The notes under the pieces are model-generated. The model ran no database searches. It was not told the origin of the DNA and saw only the letters and a program-made list of their open reading frames with translations. A DNA stretch of 64,000 bases from the NCBI RefSeq assembly GCF_022829385.1, contig NZ_JAKSXX010000151.1, positions 1 through 64,000 of the forward strand. The letters run 5' to 3'. A program made the translations under genes and the position numbers. Shown in pieces: positions 55,357 through 63,686 of the stretch (positions within the stretch are counted from its first letter, which is position 1; every line of letters starts with the position of its first letter). Source of the stretch: Methylobacterium sp. J-070 (GTDB lineage Bacteria > Pseudomonadota > Alphaproteobacteria > Rhizobiales > Beijerinckiaceae).

Positions 55357-56058
55357 TCAGAAGGCCGGCTCCAGCCCGCTCGCCCGGTAGGCCTGCGCCG
55401 CCTCCGGCGTCCTCAGGCCGGCGAGGAAGCGCGCGGCGCCGTCCCGGTCGGTCGCACCGCGCAGGATGGCGGCCGAGAAGGTCGTCACCTCCTGCACCGG
55501 CTCCGGGAAGGGTGCGACGACCTCGATGCCGGGCACCACCATCAGCTCGCTGATCTGCTGGACCGCGAGGTCGGCCTCGCCGGAGACGAGCTTCTCCGCG
55601 GTGAAGCCCTGCGGGATGATGGTCGCCCGGGCGTTGACCGCCTCGGCGAGACCGAGCCGCGGCAGCAGGCCGGCGAAGTAGATCCCGCTGGCGCCCGCGC
55701 GGGAATACGCCACGGACCGCGCCGCCGTCAGGGTCTGCTTCAGCGCCGCGACGGTGGCGATGTCGGGATGCGGAGCCCCGGCCTTCACGGCGATGCCGTA
55801 GTGCGAGCGGACCGCGTCGATCCGGGTCTCCGGCTCGACGCGGCCCGCGGCGATCAGCCGGTCCATGGCGTCCGACAGGACCAGCACCGCGTCGGCGGTC
55901 TCGCCGGCCTCGAGCGCCGCCATGATGACGGTTGTCGGGGCCCAGTGGATCGCCGTCCGCCCGCCGGCCGCCTCGAAGGCGGGGACGATCTGGGCGTCGA
56001 AGGCGCCCCGCACCACCAGGGCGCATTTCAGCCGGGTCGTGGTTCGCTCGGTGGCCAT
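55357..56058 (-). CDS. ModA-like substrate-binding protein lacking a signal peptide
   Basis: A 233-residue periplasmic-binding-protein fold of the ModA/SBP_bac_11 type. It begins LKCALVVRGAFDAQIVPAFEAAGG where ModA has its first strand and helix, continues with ADAVLVLSDAMDRL, and ends with a FPEPVQEVTTFSAAILRGATDRDGAARFLAGL-like segment typical of such proteins. No signal peptide or lipobox precedes the domain and no ABC permease or ATPase gene is near. It may be a cytoplasmic ligand-binding protein or have a mis-set start. Confidence 0.75.
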   Translation of the reverse strand: MATERTTTRLKCALVVRGAFDAQIVPAFEAAGGRTAIHWAPTTVIMAALEAGETADAVLVLSDAMDRLIAAGRVEPETRIDAVRSHYGIAVKAGAPHPDIATVAALKQTLTAARSVAYSRAGASGIYFAGLLPRLGLAEAVNARATIIPQGFTAEKLVSGEADLAVQQISELMVVPGIEVVAPFPEPVQEVTTFSAAILRGATDRDGAARFLAGLRTPEAAQAYRASGLEPAF

Positions 56059-56220
56059 GCCGTGTTCCCGTGTTCCGTCCGATAAGTGGGTGCGCTGACG
56101 ATCCGTCAGACCGCGTTCCGGATATGTCGATCGTCCAACCGCCCCCTCATTCCGGGGGCTGCGGCGGCACCGCCGGAGGAGGCCTGGCTCGGCAGCGTCC
56201 GTCGAACCGTCCGCGTCACT

Positions 56221-57054
56221 TCAGCGTGTCGGCGTTTTGCCGCGGGAATAGTCGATCCCCGTGAAGCCGCCGCCCTGGTAGCGTTCCACGATCGCGTTGC
56301 CGCTGGTCTTGCCCTCCAGCGCCGCCGCGTGGGCATCGGCGCTGTCCTGCGGCGCCCAGCCGATCACGGCGCGCCCGTCCCGCCGCCACCAGGTCATGCG
56401 GCTGTTGTTCGACGCGCCCCAGATCACCACGGTGCCCGCCGCCCCGAGGCTCGGCGCCAGGGTCGCGCGCATCACGAGGCGGGTCATGTCGGCATAGGAC
56501 AGCCACGTGGCCAGCATCCGGGCGTCGGTGGGCTCCGGGAAGCACGAGCCGATCCGCAGGAAGACGCTCTCGACCCCGTGCTTGTCCCGATAGAGCCCGC
56601 CCATCAGCTCGCCGTAGGCCTTGGACAGGCCGTAGAACCCGTCCGGGGCGTGGCGGCAATCGTCGTCGAGCACCGCGGACCGCTCATGGAACCCGATGGT
56701 GTGGTTCGACGAGGCGAACACCATCCGGGCCGCCTCGCGGCGGGCCGCCTCGTAGACGTGATAGAGGCCGCGGATGTTCGGCCCGATCACCGTCTCGAAC
56801 GGGTGCTCCACCGAGATCCCGCCGAAGTGGAGGATCGTCCCGCAGCCCTCGGCGAGCCGCAGGATCGCGGGCCCGTCCTCCAGGTCGGCGACCTGGAAGC
56901 GCGCGCCTTCGGGCAGCGGGTCCGGGAACGGGACCCGGTCGGTGAGCCGGAGCGTCCAGCCCTGGTCGCCGAGCGCCCGGGTCAGCACGCGGCCCAGGGC
57001 GCCGGATGCTCCGGTCAGGAGGACGGGTTTGGATGGGGCGGTCTCGGCGGTCAT
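56221..57054 (-). CDS. udh: Uronate dehydrogenase-like NAD-dependent SDR enzyme
   Basis: A 277-residue extended SDR. NAD-binding loop LLTGASGALG (12-21), active-site Tyr 141 and Lys 145 in YGLSKAYGE. The blocks LHFGGISVEHPFETVIGPNI and RMVFASSNHTIGFH (110-123) are those of uronate dehydrogenase, which oxidises D-galacturonate or D-glucuronate to the aldarolactone with NAD. ATG 57054 has GGAGCAG upstream. It follows the MFS gene by 17 bp, so uptake and oxidation are linked. Assignment is by motif memory only. Confidence 0.78.
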   Translation of the reverse strand: MTAETAPSKPVLLTGASGALGRVLTRALGDQGWTLRLTDRVPFPDPLPEGARFQVADLEDGPAILRLAEGCGTILHFGGISVEHPFETVIGPNIRGLYHVYEAARREAARMVFASSNHTIGFHERSAVLDDDCRHAPDGFYGLSKAYGELMGGLYRDKHGVESVFLRIGSCFPEPTDARMLATWLSYADMTRLVMRATLAPSLGAAGTVVIWGASNNSRMTWWRRDGRAVIGWAPQDSADAHAAALEGKTSGNAIVERYQGGGFTGIDYSRGKTPTR

Positions 57055-57071
57055 GGGGTGCTGCTCCAGGC

Positions 57072-58367
57072 TCAGGCCGCCTCGGCCGCGTTCAGGGGAC
57101 CGGCCGCCTCCGGGCTGCGGGGCCGCCGTACGAAGATCGTCATGGCGATCACCCCCGCTGCCGCGATCAGCGCCGCGATGACGAAGGCACTGGCGTAGCC
57201 GCCGAGATACTGCACGGCCAAGCCCGTGGCGGTCGGGCCGATGATGCCCGAGATGTTGCTGAGCAGGTGGATGAAGCCGCTCACCGCGCCGACCCGCGCC
57301 TCCGGCACCAGCTCGTGGATCGTCGCCCAGCAGGATTGCACCGAACTCGTCAGCATCAGCACGGCCAGCGCGATCAGCGAGACCGCCATGGCGGTGCTGG
57401 TCGCGGCGTTGACCGCGATGAGGGCGACGCCCGCGATGGCGAGCGGCACGATCGTGGTGATCTTCCGTGCCGCCAGCTTGTCGCCCATGCGCTTGTAGAC
57501 CAGGTCGGCGATCACGCCCCCGCCGATATAGCCGACGAAGCCGCAGGCCCAGGGGATCGACGCCACCAGCGCCATCTCCTTCACCGGCATGTGCAGGGCG
57601 TCGGTCAGGTAGCTCGGGAGCCACGAGAGGAAGATGTAGAGGGTGTAGTTCACCGCGAACATGCCCAGCCCGAGCGAGAGGGTGCTCGGCAGCAGCAGGT
57701 AGCCCTTGAGCGACCGCGCGTGGTCCGAGGGCGCGAGGTGGGTCGCCGCCCGGCTGCGCTCCACGAGGGCGACCTCCTCCGGCCCGACCCGGGGATTGTC
57801 CTGCGGCCTGTCGGTCATCAGGAGGCGCCACGCCACGACCCAGAGCAGGCCGACGGCGCCGATGGCCACGAACGCCACCCGCCAGCCGTACTGGATCGCC
57901 AGCAGGCCGACCACGGGCGCCGCGATGGCGCTGCCCACGGTCTGGCCCGAGAAGGTGAACCCGATGGTCCGGGCGGTCTCCTCGCGGGGGAACCACGTGG
58001 TGATGGTCCGGTTCGTGGTCGAGTTCATCGGGCCCTCGGCGAAGCCGAACAGGGCGCGGACCACGAACATCTGGGCGAAGCCGGTCACCGCGCCGGTGAG
58101 CATGCACAGGATCGACCAGGCGGTTGCGGCCCAGCTGTAGACGCTGCGCGGCCCGTAGCGGTCGGCGAGCTGGCCGCCCACGAAGGCGAACAGCGCGTAG
58201 CCGAAGAAGAACGTGCTGAAGATCACCCCTAGTTCGGCGGGCGAAAGGTTCAGGTCCTGCTTGACGAACGGCGCCGCGACGCCGAGGGCGGCGCGGTCCA
58301 TGTAGTTGATGATCCCGGCTATGAACAGCAGGAACGCGATCAGGAACCTGTAGCGTTTGGCGAACAT
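57072..58367 (-). CDS. ACS-family MFS transporter for sugar acids
   Basis: A 431-residue carrier with 12 helices of the anion:cation symporter group (ExuT, GudP, DgoT). Typical are GIINYMDRAALGVAAPFV in helix 1, ALFGFAEGPMNSTTNRTITTWFPREETARTIGF, and LSWLPSYLTDALHMPVKEM. These import hexuronates, glucarate or galactonate with protons. A strong ribosome binding site (GGAGG) precedes ATG 58367. The 146-bp upstream gap has an AT-rich stretch rare for this DNA, probably the promoter of the MFS-udh unit. Confidence 0.85.
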   Translation of the reverse strand: MFAKRYRFLIAFLLFIAGIINYMDRAALGVAAPFVKQDLNLSPAELGVIFSTFFFGYALFAFVGGQLADRYGPRSVYSWAATAWSILCMLTGAVTGFAQMFVVRALFGFAEGPMNSTTNRTITTWFPREETARTIGFTFSGQTVGSAIAAPVVGLLAIQYGWRVAFVAIGAVGLLWVVAWRLLMTDRPQDNPRVGPEEVALVERSRAATHLAPSDHARSLKGYLLLPSTLSLGLGMFAVNYTLYIFLSWLPSYLTDALHMPVKEMALVASIPWACGFVGYIGGGVIADLVYKRMGDKLAARKITTIVPLAIAGVALIAVNAATSTAMAVSLIALAVLMLTSSVQSCWATIHELVPEARVGAVSGFIHLLSNISGIIGPTATGLAVQYLGGYASAFVIAALIAAAGVIAMTIFVRRPRSPEAAGPLNAAEAA

Positions 58368-58513
58368 GGCGTTTCCTCCAGGTATTTCACGTTTTTGCTA
58401 TTTTTTGTTTTGTAGATACTTAGTCGAGGGATCGATCTGATGCTTCGTCATCGTGGCGCCCCTGGCTCGCTGCGCGCCGCGCGCCGGGATGGCTGCGCGT
58501 CCGGACGTCTCGA

Positions 58514-59572
58514 TCATAGGAAGGCGACGGTGCAGGGGCTGAGGCTCGGGCGGGAACCCGTGCGGGTGAGGTCGCCGCTGCCGGGATCGATGGCGAATTC
58601 GACGAGGCTGTCGCCCTGCTCGTTGGCGACGAGCAGGTGTCGCCCATCCGGAGACAGGGTCATGAAGCGCGGGTCCCGCCCGCCCGCCTGGGTCCAGCCG
58701 GCGGGATCGAGCCGTCCGGCATCCGCGTCCACCCGGAAGCGCGCGATCCCGTCCTGACCGCGGTTCGACGCGTAGACGAAACGGCCGTCCGGCGTGACCA
58801 CGATCGCCGCGGCCGTGCTCGCGCCGAAGAAGTCCGGCGGCAGCGTCGGAACGAGGTGCAGGGGCGTCAGCGTGCCGGCCGTGCCGTCCCAGCGACAGGT
58901 GGCGATACTCGAATCCAGCTCGTTGACTAGGAAGGCCAGCGGCCGGTCCGGGTGGAACGCGATGTGGCGCGGCCCGGCGCCCGGCCGCATCGCGGTCTGC
59001 GACGCGATCCCGAGGCGCTCGCCCTCCAGACCCAGGACGAAGACCCGGTCGAGGCCCTTGTCGGGCACGATCGCGTGGCGTCCCTCGGGCGCCAGGACCA
59101 CGTGGTGCGGGTGCGCGCCGGCCTGCTCGGTCCGGTGCGGACCCGGCTCGCCCGGCATCGGCAGCACGTGGCAGGCCGGCTCCAGCCCGCCATCCGGGCG
59201 GACCGGCAACAGGGCGACCGAGCCGCTGGCGTAGTTGGCGACGATCAGGAAGCGCCCGCTCGGGTCGAGGGCCTGATGCACGCTGTTGGTGCCGCCCGTG
59301 GCCGCGCTCCCGAGGGCGCGCAGGGTGCCGTCGGCGGCGGCCGCGAAGGCGCTCGCCGCCTCGCCGTCGCCCTGGACCGTGTAGACGACGCCGCGCTGCG
59401 GATCCGTGACCAGGAAGGACGGGTTCGTCAGCCCCTCGACCCGGCCGAGATGCGTCCAGTCTTCGAGGCCGCCCCCGGTCCGGTACACGTCGATGCCCTG
59501 GCCGCGCGCCCGGCGCCGCTCGGTGGTGAAGCAGCCGACGAAGGCGAGGCCGAGGGGAGCGGGACGGGGCAT
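58514..59572 (-). CDS. Pgl-type seven-bladed beta-propeller lactonase
   Basis: A 352-residue member of the lactonase family that includes E. coli 6-phosphogluconolactonase Pgl. Blade signatures are SVHQALDPSGRFLIVANY, AHPHHVVLAPEGRHAIVPDKG, GPRHIAFHPDRPLAFLVNEL and TPDGRFVYASNRG. In this cluster the likely substrate is the aldarolactone made by uronate dehydrogenase, opened to the aldarate; 6-phosphogluconolactone is the alternative. It begins 13 bp after the hydroxyacid oxidase gene, so the two are co-transcribed. No signal peptide. Confidence 0.83.
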   Translation of the reverse strand: MPRPAPLGLAFVGCFTTERRRARGQGIDVYRTGGGLEDWTHLGRVEGLTNPSFLVTDPQRGVVYTVQGDGEAASAFAAAADGTLRALGSAATGGTNSVHQALDPSGRFLIVANYASGSVALLPVRPDGGLEPACHVLPMPGEPGPHRTEQAGAHPHHVVLAPEGRHAIVPDKGLDRVFVLGLEGERLGIASQTAMRPGAGPRHIAFHPDRPLAFLVNELDSSIATCRWDGTAGTLTPLHLVPTLPPDFFGASTAAAIVVTPDGRFVYASNRGQDGIARFRVDADAGRLDPAGWTQAGGRDPRFMTLSPDGRHLLVANEQGDSLVEFAIDPGSGDLTRTGSRPSLSPCTVAFL

Positions 59573-59585
59573 GGCGGTCTCCGGA

Positions 59586-60893
59586 TCAGCCCCGCCGCGG
59601 GACGCGGCGCAGGAAGTCGGGGTTCAGCTCCGACAGGCGATTCACCCCGATCAGCGCCATGTCGCGGTTGAGCTCCTCCTTGAGGATCCGCATCGCGTGT
59701 TCCACGCCCGCCACGCCGCCCAGGGCGGCGGCGAACATGAAGGGCCGGCCGAGCAGGACGAAGTCGGCGCCGAGCGCCAGGGCCTTCATCACGTCGGTGC
59801 CCCGGCGGATGCCGCTGTCGACGATGATCTTGAGGCCGCCCTTCCGCGCCGCGATCTCCGGCAGAACGTCGAGGGGGGCGATGGCGTAGTCGAGCTGGCG
59901 ACCGCCATGGGTCGAGAGGATCACGCCGTCGGCGCCGCAGTCGCGGGCGATCTCGACATCCTCGGGGGCGAGCAGCCCCTTGACCAGGAGGTTGCCGGAC
60001 CACCGCTTCCGGATCGCCTCCAGGTTCTTCCAGGAGAGCTGGTCGCGGGCGATGGTGTTGCGCACCGCCCCCTGCGACATCATCGGCGGCCCGCGCTCGG
60101 CCTCGGTGTTCTCGAAATGCGGCGCCCCGTGCTTCAGGAACGTCCGGGCGACGGTGCCGAGGAGCCAGCGCGGGTGCGTCGCGCTCTGCCACGCGACCTT
60201 GGGCGTGACCTTGATCGGCATGGAGAAGCCGCTGCGGGTGTTGTGCTCGCGGTTGCCCAGCGTCGGCGTGTCGGCGGTGACCACGAACGTCCGGTACCCG
60301 GTGGCCGCGACCCGGTCGAGCAGCCGGTCGATCCGGGTCTGGTCGCCCGGCAGGTAACCCTGGAACCAGGCCTGCGGGTTCTGGGCGTGGACGTCCTCCA
60401 GCTTGATCAACGAGGACGCGCTGAGGCACATCGGCAGGTTCATCGTCCGGGCCGCCTCGGCCAGGACGAGGTCGCCGCGATAGGCGATGAAGGCGGCCCC
60501 GCCCAGCGGCCCGACCCCGAAGGGCGCCGCGTAGCTGTGGCCGAACAGCGTGGTGGCGGTGTCCCGCGCCGAGGTGTCGCGCATCAGCCGCGGCAGGAAC
60601 GCGTAGTCGGCGTAGGCGCCCCGGCTGTGCGCCAGGGCGGCCCCGGTCTCGACCCCGCCGGAGACGTACTGGAAGATCATCGGCGGCAGCAGACGCCGCG
60701 CGTGGCGCTCGAAATCGTCCAGCGCCAGCAGATCGCGGAACCGGTAGGGCGTGACCGCGTCGCTGCGCTTCAAGCTGGTGACGATCGCCTGCGGCGCCGT
60801 GATGCCCGCCGCCGCGGCGTCGGCGCCTCCCACGGTCGGCGCCTCGCGCGCGGAGGCCTCCGACCCGGAAGCCGGCCGGTCGAGCGTGGCCAT
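59586..60893 (-). CDS. FMN-dependent 2-hydroxyacid oxidase/dehydrogenase (LldD/GOX family)
   Basis: A 435-residue TIM-barrel flavoenzyme that oxidises an alpha-hydroxy acid to the keto acid. Family residues are the FMN block APFGVGPLGGAAF, Lys 305 in LLVKGLL, catalytic His 329 and Arg 332 in STHGGRQLDYA, then DSGIRRGTDVMKALALGADFVLLGRP. About 45 extra N-terminal residues are of low complexity. The usual SNHGGRQ reads STHGGRQ. In this context the substrate may be a C2-C4 hydroxy acid from sugar-acid cleavage. ATG 60893 has GGGAGGA upstream. Confidence 0.85.
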   Translation of the reverse strand: MATLDRPASGSEASAREAPTVGGADAAAAGITAPQAIVTSLKRSDAVTPYRFRDLLALDDFERHARRLLPPMIFQYVSGGVETGAALAHSRGAYADYAFLPRLMRDTSARDTATTLFGHSYAAPFGVGPLGGAAFIAYRGDLVLAEAARTMNLPMCLSASSLIKLEDVHAQNPQAWFQGYLPGDQTRIDRLLDRVAATGYRTFVVTADTPTLGNREHNTRSGFSMPIKVTPKVAWQSATHPRWLLGTVARTFLKHGAPHFENTEAERGPPMMSQGAVRNTIARDQLSWKNLEAIRKRWSGNLLVKGLLAPEDVEIARDCGADGVILSTHGGRQLDYAIAPLDVLPEIAARKGGLKIIVDSGIRRGTDVMKALALGADFVLLGRPFMFAAALGGVAGVEHAMRILKEELNRDMALIGVNRLSELNPDFLRRVPRRG

Positions 60894-60931
60894 CGAGTCC
60901 TCCCTGAGAACCGCCGCGGCGGACGGATTTT

Positions 60932-60945
60932 TGAAAGCGCTTTCA
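60932..60945. promoter_or_regulatory. LacI/GalR-type operator between oxidase and lacI genes
   Basis: TGAAAGCGCTTTCA is a perfect 14-bp palindrome with the central CG and matches the LacI-family consensus TGNAANCGNTTNCA. It lies in the 154-bp divergent gap, 39 bp from the oxidase start and 103 bp from the regulator start, so it can control both. Confidence 0.7.
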
Positions 60946-61047
60946 GATAGCCAGGGGCCCGGGAGGGTGTCAATATACTGCCGACGCATGGTCGCGGCGG
61001 CGGCCCCGCCGCACCTTTGACGGGGGCCGGATCCGTGACGATCCGGT

Positions 61048-62112
61048 GTGGGCGAGGAGAGACCGATTACTGTTCTGACCCGGCCGGGACAAATCCTCGA
61101 AGCGCCCTCGCGCAGCCCGGTGGCGCAGGATGTCGCCCGTCGCGCGGGCGTCTCGACCGCCACCGTCTCCCGGGTTCTGAACGGCTCCGCCGGCGTCCGG
61201 GCCGACAAGCGGGCGGCGGTCATCCGTGCCGCGCAGGATCTCGGCTTCGTCGCCAACGGCGCCGCCCGGGCACTCTCGACCCGCCGATTCATGGCGGTGG
61301 GCGCGGTGGTGCCCAACATCGAGAACGAGGCCTTCGTGCGCGTCCTGTCGAGCTTCCAGGACAGGCTGCGGCGGGCGGGCTACACCCTCGTCGCCGCCAA
61401 CGCCGGCTACGACCTTGAAGACGAACTCCGGGAGGCGACCTTCCTGCTGGAGCGTGGCGTCGACGGGCTGATGCTGGTCGGCGACATCCACCATCCCGAC
61501 CTCCACGCCCGCATCGCCCGCTCCGGAATCCCGACGGTGCAGACCTTCAGCCTGTCCCGGGAGCGCCCCTGCGTCGGTTTCGACAACGCCGCGTCGGCCT
61601 CCCGGGCGGCGAACTACCTGATGGACCTCGGCCACCGCCGGATCGGGGTGATCTCGGGCCTTCGCAAGGACAATGATCGCGGGGGCGCCCGGGTCAACGG
61701 CATCGTCCAGGCACTCGCGGCCCGCGGCCTGCGGCTCGCCCCCGAGCACGACATCGAGATCTCCTACGGCATCGGCGGCGGCCGGGACGGGTTCCGCCAG
61801 ATGCTCGCCGGCGGCGAGCCGCCTACCGCGATCATTTGCGGCACCGACCAGATCGCCTTCGGCGCCATGATCGAGGCCCGGACCCGCGGACTGGCGGTGC
61901 CGGGCGACCTCTCGGTGATCGGTCACAACGATTCCGACTTCGCCCCCTTCCTCGACCCGCCACTGACCACGATCCGCATCCACTCCGCCGAAATCGGCCA
62001 CGCCGCCGGCGACCACCTGATCGCCCGGATCCAGGGGCGCCCCACCGTCCAGTTTACCGAGATCGACGCCGAACTGATCGTCCGCGCCAGCACGGCGCCG
62101 CCCGCACGCTAG
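61048..62112 (+). CDS. LacI-family transcriptional repressor
   Basis: A 354-residue regulator. The helix-turn-helix and hinge are clear: VAQDVARRAGVSTATVSRVLNG (about 25-46) and GAARALSTRR. The periplasmic-binding-protein-like ligand domain has VGAVVPNIENEAF, GVDGLMLVGD, GHRRIGVISG, AIICGTDQIAFG and LTTIRIHSAEIG. The start is uncertain: GTG 61048 gives about 22 residues before the DNA-binding domain, and no ATG lies nearby; GAGGAGA sits just after this GTG, which hints at a start near 61066-61078. It is divergent from the oxidase-lactonase genes. The inducer is unknown. Confidence 0.88.
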   Translation: MGEERPITVLTRPGQILEAPSRSPVAQDVARRAGVSTATVSRVLNGSAGVRADKRAAVIRAAQDLGFVANGAARALSTRRFMAVGAVVPNIENEAFVRVLSSFQDRLRRAGYTLVAANAGYDLEDELREATFLLERGVDGLMLVGDIHHPDLHARIARSGIPTVQTFSLSRERPCVGFDNAASASRAANYLMDLGHRRIGVISGLRKDNDRGGARVNGIVQALAARGLRLAPEHDIEISYGIGGGRDGFRQMLAGGEPPTAIICGTDQIAFGAMIEARTRGLAVPGDLSVIGHNDSDFAPFLDPPLTTIRIHSAEIGHAAGDHLIARIQGRPTVQFTEIDAELIVRASTAPPAR

Positions 62113-62148
62113 GATCGGTGGCGATGCTGCGCTATCTTGCCACCCGTT

Positions 62149-62162
62149 TGAAATCGCTTACA
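62149..62162. promoter_or_regulatory. Second LacI/GalR-type operator, before the racemase-like gene
   Basis: TGAAATCGCTTACA fits the consensus TGNAANCGNTTNCA at every fixed position. It lies 37 bp after the lacI stop and 55 bp before the next start, so it most likely controls the racemase-like and isomerase-like genes. Confidence 0.6.
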
Positions 62163-62216
62163 CGTTGAGCGACGGCGGTCGGCCTCCCGGTCGGCGCGCC
62201 CAACCCGAGACACAGC

Positions 62217-62888
62217 ATGGCTCCCCGCATCGTCCTCCTGCACGCGACGCCGGTCGCCATGGCGCCGATCCAGGCCGCCTTCGCGGAACGCTGGCCGGAG
62301 GCGGAGACGGTCAATCTCCTGGACGACGGCCTGTCGCTCGACCGCGCCAAGGAGCCCGACGAGATCTCGGACGGCATGATCGACCGCTTCGTCCGGTTCG
62401 GCCGCTACGGCCACGACATGGGCGCGGACGGGATCCTGATCACCTGTTCGGCCTTCGGTCCGGCCATCGATCGGCTGATCGACACCGTGCCGGTACCGGT
62501 GCTCAAGCCCAACGAGGCGATGTTCCGGGCGGCGATCGCGCAGGGCGAGCGCATCGGCATGCTGGCGACCTTCGGACCCTCCGTCGGCACGATGACCGAC
62601 GAGTTCGAGGCGTTCGTGGCGCAGTCCGGCCGGCCGGCGCAGCTGCGGACGATCCTGGTGGACGACGCCATGGCGCGCCTGCGTGCCGGCGATGCCGAGA
62701 CCCACAACCGGCTGGTCGCCGAGCGCGCGCCGGACCTCGCGGATTGCGACGCGATCATGCTGGCGCATTTCTCGACCTCCCGGGCCGCCGAGGCGGTGCG
62801 GCAGGCGGTGGACGTCCCGGTCCTGACCGCCCCGCACGCCGCGGTGGACCGCATGCGCGCGATGATCGAGACCGGCAGGAGCGCCTGA
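62217..62888 (+). CDS. Asp/Glu racemase superfamily-like protein
   Basis: A 223-residue protein of the aspartate/glutamate/hydantoin racemase fold. It opens RIVLLHATPVAMAPI and has the first catalytic Cys in ILITCSAFGPA (Cys 77). The second catalytic Cys, expected near residue 183 in the IMLAHFSTS segment, is absent. It may therefore be a decarboxylase-like, isomerase or maleate-isomerase-related enzyme rather than a true racemase. It is followed by the hydroxypyruvate-isomerase-like gene after 3 bp. Confidence 0.78.
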   Translation: MAPRIVLLHATPVAMAPIQAAFAERWPEAETVNLLDDGLSLDRAKEPDEISDGMIDRFVRFGRYGHDMGADGILITCSAFGPAIDRLIDTVPVPVLKPNEAMFRAAIAQGERIGMLATFGPSVGTMTDEFEAFVAQSGRPAQLRTILVDDAMARLRAGDAETHNRLVAERAPDLADCDAIMLAHFSTSRAAEAVRQAVDVPVLTAPHAAVDRMRAMIETGRSA

Positions 62889-62891
62889 CCC

Positions 62892-63686
62892 ATGAAGCTT
62901 GGTGCCTACAGGGACCGACTGAGCGGCCATTGCGGCTTCCTGTTCACGGAATTGCCGCTGGCCGAACGCTTCGCCGCGGCGGCCCGGGCGGGCTTTCGGG
63001 CGGTGGAGCACCCGAACCTGTTCGCGACGCCGGCGCGGGAGGTGGCGGGCTGGCTCGAACGGGCTGGCGTGCCGCTGGTCCAGACCGGATTTCCGGCGGG
63101 CGACGCCTCCAAGGGCGAGAAGGGTTTCGCGGCGCTGCCCGACAAGGTGGCGTATTACCGGTCCACGATCGAGCCGACCCTCGACTACGTCGCGCAGCTC
63201 GACTGCCGCATGGTCCACCCGATGGCCGGCGTCCGGCCCGACGGGGTCGAGCCGGCGCGCCTTTGGGACACCTACCTCGACAACCTGGCCTTCGCGGCCG
63301 ATGCCGCCAGGGCGCGCGGGATGACGGTGATCGTCGAGCCGATCGGCCCGGGCTCCATCGCCAACTACGTGGTCGACGATCCGCTGGTGGCGGTCGACGC
63401 CATCCGGACCATCGGCCGCGACAACGTCAAGCTGCTGTTCGATGCCTATCACTGCGTCTGCCTGGGCCACGACCCTGCGGCGCTGATCCGCGCCCACGCG
63501 CCGCTCATCGCCCATGTCCAGATCGCCGACGATCCCGGCCGGCACGAGCCCGGGACCGGCACGATCGCGTTCGATCCGATCTTCGCGGCCCTCGAGGAGG
63601 TCGGCTATGCCGGCTTCGTCGGCTGCGAATATCATCCGGCCGCCGGAACCGAGGCCGGCCTGGGCTGGATGCGGGTGTCGGACTAG
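62892..63686 (+). CDS. Hydroxypyruvate isomerase-like TIM-barrel protein
   Basis: A 264-residue xylose-isomerase-like TIM barrel of the Hyi/OtnI group. Metal-ligand blocks: VIVEPIGPGS (Glu 149), LLFDAYHCV (Asp 184, His 187), HVQIADDPGRHEPGTG (Gln 210) and FVGCEYHPA (Glu 246). The family interconverts hydroxypyruvate and tartronate semialdehyde or isomerises 2-oxo-tetronates. It is coupled to the racemase-like gene and presumably under the second LacI operator. It is the last complete gene of the window. Confidence 0.82.
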   Translation: MKLGAYRDRLSGHCGFLFTELPLAERFAAAARAGFRAVEHPNLFATPAREVAGWLERAGVPLVQTGFPAGDASKGEKGFAALPDKVAYYRSTIEPTLDYVAQLDCRMVHPMAGVRPDGVEPARLWDTYLDNLAFAADAARARGMTVIVEPIGPGSIANYVVDDPLVAVDAIRTIGRDNVKLLFDAYHCVCLGHDPAALIRAHAPLIAHVQIADDPGRHEPGTGTIAFDPIFAALEEVGYAGFVGCEYHPAAGTEAGLGWMRVSD

